Below, one piece after another: positions 46,915-57,892 of a stretch of DNA of 64,000 bases; positions within the stretch are counted from its first letter, which is position 1; every line of letters starts with the position of its first letter. The translations under genes were made by a program, and so were the position numbers. The DNA lies in contig QXCR01000105.1 of the NCBI GenBank assembly GCA_004380135.1, positions 1 to 64,000 on the forward strand. The letters are read 5' to 3'. The notes beneath the pieces are model-generated. The model did no database searches. It saw only the letters and a list, made by a program, of their open reading frames with translations, and was not told the DNA's origin. The DNA is from Stemphylium vesicarium. Taxonomy: Eukaryota > Ascomycota > Dothideomycetes > Pleosporales > Pleosporaceae.

Positions 46915-49128
46915 TTAGACAATGAGAAACCGTGAGCGTTTTCCATAGAGCCTCCAGTGTTCCTTGTCTGGTCCTATTCGGATTTCTAGCCAACCAATTC
47001 GTTCGTATCGATTAAGACTATCTTTTGTGGGGGCAAAGTCGTCAGCTGGTCTCAGTATGATCCCCGCTGCCTCAAATCCGTGATCACTCTTCTTACTCCG
47101 TGGGTTGGGTGGTGAATGGGTAGGCGAGATACCCAACACAAAGAATGAGACAAGATGTAACTGCCTTTAAAGTTCCTCCTCACTCAACCAAAACAAGTAG
47201 TCGCCTAGAAAGCATCCTGTCATGTTCATCTCGCGCTGGCCTCCAGCTTCTTGACTTTGGCTGTTTTTTTGACCAGAACTCTCGGGTACGGGCATGTTTA
47301 GAGCTCGGGGTCGAATTATGGCATGCAATGTTGCTTCAGAGTGCCTTCGCCGATGTTCCACAACATAACAATTTCGCTGTAGATGACCAGTACCCTGATA
47401 GTCGCCCCTTATACAGGTATGGAGAGATATTGGTAAAAGATGTCCAGATACTGAGATAGAGTCTGGGAAATGGGGCAGTCTTTCCGATCGGTTGGTACCG
47501 AGTCCGTCGGCGTGGTGATACTCACCTAAATTTATCAGTGCACTTCAATCACACACAAGATTATCAGAAGCATATGCCCAAGACCAAGAAGGTCCTTTGC
47601 GTTGTCGTCCTTTGTCTCTTAGACAAATGCTGCCTCGGGCTAGCCAGGCAATGTCTGCATTGAGCCATTCCAGCCACATGTCATGCAGATATCGCCCCGT
47701 CATATGATTCTTCTCCAAATAGTCATTAATTGTGACCTCCCAGTAGAAATATGACATACCTTGAAAGCAGCCGCGAGCCCCTCAAGGGCAGGCAGCTTAT
47801 CACCGTGATAGGTAAGGTTGAGCTGCGAATATATAAATACTAGCTCGCGCCAGGACCAGCTCCTTTCATATAGGGGGTTTTGCGAGTAAGCTTTAGTAGG
47901 AAAACTCTCTCTAAATGTTGGTTGGTCTGCGGAGTTGCGAATGTTGAACAATCTATCAACGTCCATTGAACAGGGACACGCAGCCTCTTCCATACATTCC
48001 CATAGGATCTCTTCACTTCCAAAACATAGGAAGCGCCTGGAAAGTAACCGCTCTTGGAAGCACCAAGCCCTCTTCATCAACGGAAATCGCCTGTTTCTGG
48101 TGACGAAGCCATCCGGATGCTCAGGCGTGAAGCGAAATTGCAGGTGATGGATAATCCCACCAATATTCAACTCCAGAGATGGCAAATCTACGTTGCTCCG
48201 GAATTCAGAGAAGAAACCCCCGTCGTCATCGATACTAGCACCAGCAGCCAACGTTACGTAAGCGCCCTCATAGATATGCGCCATGATTTTGACGTGGCTG
48301 GCCCAATCAACCTTGTCATCTTGGACAATGCAAAAGCTGTCTATCCATAGATAGCGTACATTGATAGCTCTTGCAATATCGATAGCGTCCTGAAAAGTTC
48401 TAGGAAGCTCATGGATTGGAATGCCGTCAAAAAATTTAGACAAGTTCGCAGCTCGCGTAATGTATTTTGACCTTGTTTCGCCCCAGCAGTGAGAGAGACA
48501 GGTATATGAGAGCGTAGTGTTTGAATTTGTTGGCGGCCTTACAAGCCTTATCGTGTCTGAGTCGGCAGACGTGATATGAAGTAGCCTTGGCGGTATGCAC
48601 TGGACTGCTTGTCTGCATTTTGTGTGTTCTTCTTCACAGGCGTGGAGCCATGAATGAATCATGAGAAGGTTGTGTTCGAGGCGGGTATTAAGAGGGGGTG
48701 CGTTTCCAACCCTAACATGCCTCAATTTGGGTTCATCTGGTTCACCGCTACTTAGTCTTATCGCTTTCTAAACAAGAATGCCTAGATAGCACGAGGTACT
48801 TACCTGGTGAAGTGAATACGTCCACCATCTGCGTACTATTGTCATACATTTCAATTAATATACTCCGATAACCGCCTAAAAATGACAATGTATCGATCTC
48901 ACTCTCAACGTGCTGGTTCCCCACTTGATCCCACACATGATGGAGTATCTGCCAGCCGGGACATCCATTCTGCGCTGACACCTCCAGGTCATGGAATGAA
49001 TTAATGCGCCTTGGGAGGTTTTCAATGCTGTCAAAGGGGGCTGGTTTCTCCGGCCATTTGTGAAAGTAACATAGTCTGCAGAAATCGGTCACTTTGTTAT
49101 CGCTTTCCGTTGAGGAGCCGTCGGCCAT
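46915..49128 (-). pseudogene. HET-domain (heterokaryon incompatibility) gene with two in-frame stops
   Basis: Exons 49128-48804, 48736-47760 and 47712 onward. The HET domain is well preserved: YTCLSHCWG near 185-193, RYLWIDSFCIVQDD near 235-248, and AHIYEGAYVTLAA. HET proteins trigger cell death when incompatible hyphae fuse. After GPSWSWAYASDNLVCD a TGA (47547-47545) ends a 489-aa product. Yet the same frame continues with ISVSGHLLPIS, GCFLGDYLFWLSEEEL, a second in-frame TAA (47169-47167), then IILRPADDF and RYERIGWLEIRIG, the usual HET C-terminus, stopping at 46915. So the C-terminal 200 codons look degenerate by point mutation only. An intron hiding the first stop would have to be unusually short (31 nt). 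Confidence 0.8.
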
Positions 49129-49644
49129 GGTAGGGTAGAGTGAACAAGGCTCGGTGGTGCGTAAGCGCCAGCTGAAGCACACCTGGGCAGTTAGATAAGC
49201 CAATATCTACGCCAGCCCATCTTGTCACGGGTGCCGGACTACAGGAGCTATCCGCCACAGCCCCTCACACATGCACATAGCCGATTTACTAGCCTGGGTC
49301 CTATTCGTGCCACGTTCTACTCTCACTCAGACAAGGAGCTAGGTCGTAGTCAGATCAGTGTCCGAAGTGAGACGAGGCTTACCACTCACGCCCAACAACG
49401 TCATCAACAGATCCCCGCAATTAATATACAGCAGCACCAAAGAAAGTACAGTGTGTGGCCTCATGCGCAAATGTGCAAACGCAAAGCAGCAATATAGATG
49501 AACATATACAGAAACCGCAACCCAGAGAGGCCGCTCAGATCGATACAGCAAAACGAACACTCTACGCAAGACGCCATCGCTATGCTAAACCCACTCCCAC
49601 ACCCCAATCCCAGTCCCAATCATAACCCACAACACCACAACCCC
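49129..49644. other. Intergenic region, nothing recognised
   Basis: About 516 nt containing the HET promoter and the JJJ1 3' UTR. No gene. Confidence 0.5.
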
Positions 49645-51374
49645 TTACCTCTTCTTCCCCTTCTTCCCTCCACCCCCACCAGCGACACTCTTCAACGCCG
49701 CATGCTTAGGGTTCTTGGCCAAATGCTGATGAAGCTGAGTTTTCGACGGGAAACTAACACTGCATCCTGCACACGTCATCTTGATCTCTGAATCGTCCGT
49801 CTCAGCTTGCTTTGCAGCCCTCTTCGCGCGCTTTTGTGCGGCCTTGCCTAGCTTGGGTTCTGGGGCAGGAGGAACGGGTTCTGGTTGCGCTGCTGGGTCG
49901 GTAGTGGTGGGTTTAGGGTCGAGGTCTGAGGTGGGCGTTGCTGCAGTGGAGGAGCCGGCGAGTCGGGCTTCGATTTCGGAGCGGGAGGCGTATTCGTCGT
50001 CGTCGTCGTCTTCGTCTGCTTCTGAGACTGTTTCTGAGCTGGCGGGTGGGGAGGAGGCTTTGTTGCTAGATGCGCTTTTTATGGAATGTGAATCTTCCTC
50101 GTCTGTGATGTTGTCGTCGTCCACTTTGAGGTCTTCTGCTTTTTCCGCGAGATCATCTACAGAGTCTTCCAATCCGTTCTCATCGGACACTTCGATATCT
50201 ACCTCCGAATCATCGTTCGCCGGCGTTACCTCATCCTTCTTGAGAGCATCCTTGCCCAGGTCGAGATTGGCGTTGTCTTTCTGCATCTTCTTCTTCAGTG
50301 CTTGTATTGCCTTCTGGTGCTTCTTGCTCTTCTCATGTGCGTCGTACTGTCGTTCACTCTTAAAAGTCTTGTTGCAAGCCACGCATTCGTAGTGTTCCTC
50401 TTCGATCTCTTCTTCACTCTCCTCCTCAAGTTCATCCGCCGGACGTGCCGTGGCCCAATCTGGCACTGCTTGCACCTCCTCTTGCATCTTCGCCATCTGC
50501 GCAGCCCTCGCTCGTGCTGCTTGTGCCTTTCGTGCGTCTCGTTGCGCCTTGGCCTTGTCCTCGTCTGTCTGTGTATTCGGGGTGTATCGCGGATCCCGCT
50601 TGCGCACAAAGGCAATCAAAGTCCTCACAGCGTCATTAAACTCTCGTCTCCCGTCATCACGGAGCTTCTGGTTTTCCTTCTCCATGAGCCTCCGCGTGCG
50701 ACGATCGGGGGCGGTAGACAGTTGGTACATATCCAGCCATGCGAAGCTCTTTGCCGTAGCAAATCCGTTCCATGCGGCATAGAAATCGCGAACGACGCCC
50801 TCGTACTGATCATCCTTGTGGCCGAATGAGGGGTAGTTGGGGATGTCGATGTCGTCGTAGTCGGCTGCGTACTCTTCCTCGCGTGCAAGTTGTTCAAATG
50901 TCTCTCTGACGAAGCCAAAGAAGCCATTGGGCGAGTCGGAGAAGTCGACGTTTCCTCTGAACTTGCCCATCATGCGCGCCAGGTCGTTTGCTGTCGTGAC
51001 GCGCATGTTGCCCTGGAAGTGGTCGCCGGCATCTTCCTCGCCAGTACCACCCCGTAATATGCTACCCTCGTGCGCGTCATACCATGCGCGTTCTTGTTCA
51101 TCTGAAAGTACTTCGTATGCGTTTCGCACTTCGGCGAAGAGGGAGGTGGTGCGCTCGACATCGCCATAGTTTCGGTCGGGGTGGAGTTCCAGCGCTTTCT
51201 TGCGGTATGCCTTCTTCAGCCTGGGAGGAATTAGTGGTGAACAATATTTGGGGTCCTATCAACGCACTCGTCTTGTGTAGCACTGCGCTCAACACCCAGC
51301 AGTTCGTAGTAGCTCGTCTTTACTTCGCCACCTGCAGGTACTTCCCCGCCTTGCGAGGACTGCGATGCACCCAT
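49645..51374 (-). CDS. JJJ1: J-protein Jjj1-like, ribosome-biogenesis co-chaperone
   Basis: Exons 51374-51268 and 51220-49645 with a 47-nt intron give 560 aa. The J domain (about 21-90) contains SYYELLGVERSAT, KKAYRKKALELHPDRN with the HPD triad, and AYEVLSDEQERAWYD. A charged helical middle with KAKAQRDARKAQ follows. Two C2H2 fingers are visible: YECVACNKTFKSERQYDAHEKSKKH (near residue 280) and MTCAGCSVSFPSKTQLHQHLAKNPKH near the C-terminus, separated by an acidic Ser/Asp/Glu-rich stretch. Yeast Jjj1 stimulates Hsp70 Ssa to recycle Arx1 from pre-60S ribosomes in the cytosol. The domain order is the same here. Confidence 0.92.
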
Positions 51375-52258
51375 ACTGATCCACTAAGCTCTAGAACGAT
51401 TGATGCGCTATCGCAAGGGCCCGGATAAGCCTTTCTTGACTCGGTATCCTGGGCTCGTCTGGTGTTGCAGTGGTAGAAATGGTCTACGCTGAGCGTGTCT
51501 ATGTTGTAGTGGGGGTTTGTTCAAGCGCATCCACGGATCACGAAACCTTTGCTGCTTCTATGTACCCAGCAAGCTCTCCAGCCCCAAGATGCGCAAAGGC
51601 TATCTCAAAATCCATTTCGTTGCACACAAATGAGTCGTTAAGAACCATCGTTGCGTCACCGCAGGGGTTCGGCTATGACTGTGCGCCGGATGCTAATTGG
51701 CCGGGGGCTGCACAGGCGAAAAAGTTCTGAAGAGTAGTGACAGAAGAGAAACAGACGCTATGGGTGCCACCAGAGCCTAGCCAGGCGAAACCGGCGAGAG
51801 GCATCCATTTGCTTTTATCTTTAAAAGCGCCACTTCCCCAGGTCTTCGTGCGCGCGTAGAAGCATTCTCGATCGACTTCTGGGTCCTCTCCGATTAGCGG
51901 CATTCAACTCGCAAGCAGACAGGCGCATGACCAGCGGAGCAAAGCGCCGTTGTTGAGATCTCATTATTCACTCATTCGTCACCGCAACTCGCTTTCCGAC
52001 GGCTTTCGTTCTCTCAGGGCGACACTGAGATACTTCATTCACTCTTTTTTCTTTTTTGCACCACGACGACTTCTGCTTACCACGGTGATCGCTGTCAACG
52101 CTTCCGTTAGCCTGGCCCACGGAACTGCATCGGAACTTTGGAACCAGCGCGGAAGGTACCCCGCTAGCCCTCAGCAACCACTCATCTTCCCCACGTGCAC
52201 CGCCTGCGTCTTCTGACCGGCCAGCCCTACCACGCTTCCCGCCAGCCTTACCCAAACC
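51375..52258. other. Divergent promoter region between JJJ1 and the SPX-RING gene
   Basis: About 880 nt. Contains a minus-strand frame (51903 to about 51536) described separately. Confidence 0.45.
51536..51903 (-). pseudogene. Possible degenerate small protein
   Basis: From ATG 51903 a frame reads MPLIGEDPEVDRECFYARTK, then LAGFAWLGSGG and FFACAAPGQLASGAQS, hits TAG at 51675-51673, and continues as NPCGDATMVLNDSFVCNEMD and HLGAGELAGYIEAAK to a TGA near 51536. The composition looks protein-like on both sides of the stop, but no family is recognised and it sits in a promoter region. It may be chance. Confidence 0.22.
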
Positions 52259-53800
52259 ATGAAGTTTGGCCATCTGTTTAAGCAGACGCTCAGGGATGAA
52301 GGATTCCCGCCCGAGTGGGTCGACTCCGCCATCTCCTACTCGCAGTTGAAGAAGTGCATCAAGAGGCTTACCGACGAGCTGCAGCAGGTCGGCCTTGACC
52401 CTGCTACCCTGTCAAAGTTATTGAAGCACGTCGAGGATTACAACGCCTCTACTGAGCACGATGACGACCAGGAACGGCCATTTGAGTACATTCTCAGTCC
52501 AGACAGCTCCAAGGATGAGGGATCGCAATCGCGCAAGGCCTTTCATCCAAAGCTGCTCTTCTATGTAAACGAGACAAGTGGAGAGGTATTGAGCGCCAAA
52601 CTCGACGATGAGACTAGGAACAAGCTTCAGATGCTTGCCGTTGAGACGGGCATGTCTGACATGCGTGTGCTTGAAGACTCTGGCTCATCTTTAAACTCTG
52701 CCGATACTGAGGACCCGTCCAATACAGATGCGTCCACTCCTGCAAATGCAAATGCGCCGCGGAACCGACCTGGCTACCGGACAGTGCTGGTACCAATCAC
52801 ATCCGATACAGAGTTCTTCACCCGTCTTACTAGTGAAGTATCAGGGTTGGAGAAGCTGCAAGAGCGGGAGCAAAAGCGAATGAACGTCCAAATCGAAGCA
52901 CTGGGGAAGCAAGTTGCCAAACTGACGGACCCGGATCGACGAGCAAACAGGAAGATGCTGACAGCATGGCGCCAAGTCTTCCAGATATACGTGGAAGAAG
53001 GTATCTTCTTCGGCACAACCGAGCTCGATTCCAAATCGCATGATTCCCAGAAAGCCATGGCACGACTCGCTACTTTCTCCAACAAGATTGCCAAGGCCGG
53101 GCTGGTAGAGCAGTTAAAGAAGAAGGATAACCTGCACGCTCTCAACACCTTTATGCACATCAATCGAGAGATCCTGCAGGGTCTGCGATTCGGTGAAATC
53201 AACCACAATGCCATGATCAAGATATTGAAAAGTACCTCTCTCCCCTTCTTACATCGTTGAACAGAACCACTAACAATCCCCATTAGAATTCGACAAGCGC
53301 ACAGCCCTAGGCGTAAAATCCACCTTCCCCCGCCAAGTCGAATACCCAGAGTTCTCCGAACACCTCGCCAAAGCCGTCTGCGCAGAAGTAAACACACAGA
53401 TTCTCTCCCACGTACCGCAAATTGACGACTACTCATGCCCCATGTGCATGGAAATTCAATGGCGGCCCGTAAAACTCAGCTGCAACCATACTTTTTGCAT
53501 CCGCTGCTTGATCGTCATGCAGAACAACAAACAGTACAATTGCCCGTTTTGTCGCGAGAAGACCGTATTTACCGCGAATTCTGGTGAGTTTTCTTTTCTC
53601 ATACATCATCTACTTTGGTGACGGGTTGAAGAGCGTGAGCTAATGACTATGATGCAGATAACCTCGACACGGAACAAGCTGCCTTTTTAAAAAAATGGTT
53701 CCCAGAAGAAGTCAAGCATAAACAGCGATACAACGAGATGATGGCGGGTGTGGACCAGTACGGCGAAGTCTACGCGAGTGAAAAGTGCTCAGTTATGTAG
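52259..53800 (+). CDS. SPX-domain RING-finger protein
   Basis: Three exons (52259-53231, 53287-53583, 53658-53800) with introns of 55 and 74 nt give 470 aa. It starts MKFGHLFKQTLRDEGFPPEW, the SPX helix that binds inositol pyrophosphates and senses phosphate state, with YSQLKKCIKRL continuing the basic patch. The second half of SPX (LITSDTEFF-like, then LREQ helices and IYVEEGIFFG) spans 180-320. A C3HC4 RING lies at about 374-415: CPMCMEIQWRPVKLSCNHTFCIRCL and CPFCREK. RING proteins of this kind are likely E3 ubiquitin ligases. A phosphate-linked role is inferred from the SPX domain. The C-terminus ends KCSVM, a possible prenylation-like CaaX box. Confidence 0.88.
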
Positions 53801-54299
53801 TGGACATGTCCGCGTTCTGACTATGTGGTGGAGATCTTTCCTCCCCCGCTGGAGAGTCCTTGATGTCTTTTTCTCTCCCATAACTTTTGTTTTCGTCGCA
53901 CAAGATACCCCAAACCCCAAACCCACAGTGCATTTATTTCCATATATAGATACGCGTGTTAGAGTTAATCGAATCCAACATTCACCTTCGAGGTCTTTTT
54001 TCACAGTCTGAGCAAATAGAAGGTTCATACCCCCAAATAGAAGGCGTATGACGACATGTATGCGATAACGCTACGGGATATTTAGTGGGTAGTAGTGTGT
54101 TAAACAAAAAAAGGAAAATCGTGCAGTCGATGTGCTACAATAGGCGAGTATGTCGCGTCCGTTCCCAAGTGAAAAACTCCGTCCCTAGATGCAACAAAAG
54201 CCGGCGAGTGATAAGACGCCGTTGAGAGAATTTGGGAGAGGTGAGAAAGAAAAATATGCCAATCTAAGGCTTATGTCACATGTGAATCATCGGAAAAGA
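53801..54299. other. Convergent 3' region of the SPX-RING and BSD2-like genes
   Basis: About 500 nt, AT-rich, no gene. Confidence 0.5.
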
Positions 54300-55486
54300 C
54301 TATACACTGCGCTCTGGGGTTTCACCCTCGGCGACAACGGCAACGCCCAGACCGCGATCAGGGGACTGCAGAACGAGCTGTTCGTGTCGTCTTGCGCGGA
54401 TAAAGTCTGATACGCTCTTGATCAAGATGAACCATCCAACAATCATGAGACCATAGGCTACCCAATCACTGCCTGTAATAGCACTAGACGCTGGTGTCGA
54501 GTCGCCGCCTGCGCCGCCAGTGCTGACCTTGTTCGGGTCGAAGTCGTGCGCGTTTGGATCGCTTGGGACGCCGCCGTCGAAGCCCTGGCCTGGGTTGTCG
54601 TTGTTGCCGTTGTTCGGGTTGAGGACTGCGGAGCGGAAACCGAAGCCGAATTGTACGAGCGTGATACCGAGACCAGCGCGGGATCCGTTCTTTGCGGCGT
54701 GCGTCGTGTGGAGGAGGTAGGTGAGCAGGAAACCGACGAGTTGGAAAGACATGGAGATCATGGCGTTCCAGAGGAAGCTGAAGAGCGAGCCGACAGGGAG
54801 ACCCTCGACGAAGACTTCGTCGCCGAAAGTGCCCGGTGCGAGAATGGTGGTTTCCCAGTATGGTGGTGTTGCGTCTGCGGCGGCTTGCTCGTATGTCTGG
54901 GGTAGAGTTAGTGGTGTTTCGCATGATAAGTACAATGTGTAAGACGTACTGGAGGCTTCTCTTCAGCATCCTCCCCTCGTGTTGGCTTTGCGCTTAGGTT
55001 TGCCCATACACCTCCATTTCCTCCACCATAGACCCTCCCACTGCTCGGCGCTTGCGTGTTGAACACCGGTAATTCCGTTACTCTTCTCTGAATGCCGGGG
55101 GCTGGTGGCTCGTCTTCGCTTCGCGGGTTTCCCCGCATCAATCGCTGTCGATCATCCCCAACGTTGTCCTCGTCGTCTTCGGAATCCGAGTCAAATGTGT
55201 CGGCGAGTGTGCGGTCTTCTTCGTTGGGTACTGGTTCTTCGGACAAGAGACGCCGCGATGTTCCGTTTGGTGACGATGCGCGAGAGTGGAAGGATGGTGG
55301 TGGTGAGGCTGGGGGCCACTGCTGGGCGGATAGCGACGTTGCGTGCGAGTCGTCTTCATCTTGGGCGGCTACCTGTCATGTCATGTTAGTATGGTAGTCC
55401 TGAGGGCAATATAGGGGGGTTGCGCAGTCGCATGACGGTCCGGACGAACTGGGGGAGCGTACCCTCTCGTAGCCCTGGCTAGGCAT
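54300..55486 (-). CDS. Bsd2/Ndfip-family membrane adaptor for Rsp5/Nedd4 ligases
   Basis: Three exons (55486-55463, 55372-54950, 54896-54300), the first only 24 nt (MPSQGYER), with introns of 90 and 53 nt, give 347 aa. The cytosolic N-terminal half is acidic and Ser-rich (DTFDSDSEDDEDN). A PPY ligase-binding motif (DATPPYWETT, residues about 158-167) precedes a conserved VEGLPVGSLFSFLWNAMISMSF membrane entry. Two further membrane helices are TLVQFGFGF and GLMIVGWFILIKSV. Yeast Bsd2 recruits the ubiquitin ligase Rsp5 to sort metal transporters to the vacuole. The Gly/Asn-rich loop between helices 2 and 3 is variable. The splice junction at CCT CCA / ACA TAC keeps the PPxY region intact. Confidence 0.88.
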
Positions 55487-55847
55487 GATGATGTGCGCAA
55501 ACAGGCGGATGCGGCGATAAGCGGGTAGAGCGTGTGCGATAGTATAATGTGTCGTTGCAAAGGAGAAGTCGTAGGAGCAGAGGGCAAGACACGAGCGTGG
55601 AGCAGACGGTCGACGGCGGCAAAGGGAAGTTGGTGGAGCGTGTCAGGCGGCAAGTGCAGTTGGAAGCGGCGTTTCAAATGCACCTCGCCCGACTTTGTCG
55701 CTTTGGGGGCCTGCAATGCGGGTGCTGCGCCACGCTCCAATAAATGCACGGGCCCGCCCTTCCAGACCCTGGTTACCGAAGCATCATCGATTGCTGGATA
55801 TCGTTGGCCGTGAAGAATTAATCCTCTTTTGCATTCCACACGTAACC
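55487..55847. other. Divergent promoter between the BSD2-like and CBP6-like genes
   Basis: 361 nt shared by two divergent starts. No TATA box was identified. Confidence 0.5.
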
Positions 55848-56312
55848 ATGGCAAACACAGTGAGTAGAAACAATTTCCAACCAGTGTAGTATGCTGACAA
55901 TTCCAAGATAACAAAACAATACACGCGTCTCCTTGCTCTCTGGCCAAAAGACGCCCTGCGCCCAAATCTTCCCTTCACTCGCGCAATCGAACGCCATGGC
56001 CAACCATTCGGCGTACAGCCCATAACACCCGCCCCCGAAGAGGGCCAAAAGCCACAGTCTCCTGCACCCGCAACTCCAGCCGCATCATCGCCGCCGCCAA
56101 ATCCCAAAGTCGAACAAGCCCAAGTAAACGCTCTCTTTTCGCTGCTGGAGAACCGCTACAGCACAAAGTATGCGCTATCACCAGGCGTGCTGAAGCCGGC
56201 ATCCGCACCCGAGCACTACACAAAGCTCATGGAGGAGATTGAGCGCGCCCCACAGAAGACGTGGTGGCAGGCCAAGGTGGAGCAGTGGAAGATGAAGATT
56301 CGATGGTCATGA
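55848..56312 (+). CDS. Cytochrome bc1 assembly factor, UQCC2/Cbp6-like
   Basis: A four-codon first exon (MANT, 55848-55859) splices over 48 nt to exon 2 (55908-56312), giving 138 aa. The text ITKQYTRLLALWPKDALRPN followed by LPFTRAIERHGQPFG is typical of the UQCC2/Cbp6 group, which helps translate and assemble cytochrome b in mitochondria. A Pro/Ala-rich linker (about 55-75) leads to a helical C-terminal half with ALFSLLENRYSTKYALSPG and KTWWQAKVEQWKMKIRW. Family assignment is from these motifs and the small size. An alternative is another LYR-like small mitochondrial protein, but no LYR triad is present. Confidence 0.7.
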
Positions 56313-56635
56313 GAGACTGACGAAGTAACGACTGTAAAATATTGTAAAGAATATAAGAAAAAGAACATGTTACCGATACCAGTGTTTTCGCACTGCGGAT
56401 CGCCCTATGTGGAATATCGCGATTGCCTTTGATGGCTTAGCTGGTGTCGGGTTATCACTCCTTCACTGTTCACCTTCACCTTCAGTGGTCTTGCTTTCGC
56501 TAGATGCAGTGAAGCTCGCTTGACCTTGCTTCAGCTTTCGGAACCTTTACTTCTCTTAAATCGCAGCTTGAGTAAATCAATAAACGGACGCCCTTCATCT
56601 ATTTTCTCAGGCACCAACGCCAACCAAGCGCAAGG
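56313..56635. other. Intergenic region, nothing recognised
   Basis: 323 nt; presumed promoter of the second BTB gene. Confidence 0.45.
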
Positions 56636-57572
56636 ATGGCCGCCAACTTCAAGTCTCAACATGGACGCATCCTGCAGACGGAAGCAGTACGGTAAGTCAG
56701 TCGCAGCCTTGTATGAGACTCTCATTGACAGTGCTAAGCTTGTTTGATACCATCACGGTAGCGGTCGGCGATACAGCGCTGAAATACACCGTCTATACAG
56801 CGGTCATCCGAAAGAGCTCAAAATTCTTCGAAAACGCTACGAAGCCCGAGTGGACAAAGTCCCGCCCTGATTCAGGCATTATTGACCTCACCGTCGAGGA
56901 TCCTGCTACTTTCGAGCTCTACTTGCACTAGCTTTACTTCAAGACCTTCGCCACTGTCATCACGCAGGGCCCCAAGGACAGCGTTACCGAGTACGAAACG
57001 CTCAGTAAGTGCTATGTGCTGGGTGAGAAACTCATGGAAGACTCTTTCAAGAGTGCGGTTCTGGAAGCCTTCAAAGACGCCTACACAAACTGTAACGGTT
57101 TGGACCTTGCCAAGATCCACTCCGGTACAAGTTGGGTACGGCTATTGCTACCACACTTTATCATCCCACACACGTATATAGCTGCTCTCCTTCGTAGCTA
57201 TACAATGACAGCGCAGTCCTCCCCTCCACACACCATTATACAAACCAACCCTTTCCACATGCCTCTCCCTTAGGTAGCCGTCCTATCTGCATCATCTACG
57301 ACGCTACCACCGAGGCATCTCCAGCTAGGGAAATGGTGGTCGATATCTGGACTACGAATGCAAGCACCGACTGGTTCATTACTCTAGAGCCCTTGCCGCC
57401 AGCTTTCACTCTTGAGCCTTCGAAGGCTCTTCTGGCAAGCAAGCCTGGATCACGTACACCGAATAAGATTGGATCATCTACACCGAGTCGGGGTGGACTA
57501 GCGCCCCGAGGACGCGGAGCATTTAGCCCCCGGGGACGCGGAACATTCGGGATTCGGGATTCAATCTTCTGA
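56636..57572 (+). pseudogene. BTB/POZ-domain protein with one in-frame TAG
   Basis: Exons 56636-56691, 56739-57124 and 57274-57572 keep one frame of 247 codons. The BTB domain reads DTITVAVGDTALKYTVYTAV, SSKFFENATKPEW, then ATFELYLH followed by TAG at 56929-56931 and LYFKTFATVITQG, where relatives have Trp (YLHWLY). Downstream blocks CYVLGEKLMEDSF and the C-terminal REMVVDIWTTNAST are intact, so a single nonsense change explains everything. The tail has a Ser/Pro/Arg RG-rich end (PRGRGAFSPRGRG), unusual for a BTB protein. As it stands, about 83 residues would be made, less than a BTB fold. Together with the 8.5-kb copy it is one of two damaged BTB genes here. Confidence 0.75.
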
Positions 57573-57892
57573 GATGAACGTTCGACCTCAGTTCCATTCA
57601 TCTTTCGATACAGATCCAGAGGGTTGGGCCGCCTTGTAGTGAGAAGTCGAGCAGATGAAATCAAATCTCCACACAGCTAGTAGGTAAGACTATGTATTGT
57701 GCGAGCAGAGATCAGTCATACAACGGCATGCGTTCGTCATTTACGACATCATTGGCATGCAGGGCTATGAAGTATCTAGGTAGTTGCGAATCTACGTGTC
57801 TAACCCGATGTGCACTAGCTTAAAAGGCTTAACGTCCATTCAGTCCCCACTCTCAATACTCTTTCCCTTACCCCTCTCTCACCGTCCACATC
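57573..57892. other. Intergenic region, nothing recognised
   Basis: 320 nt; presumed promoter of the F-box gene. Confidence 0.45.
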
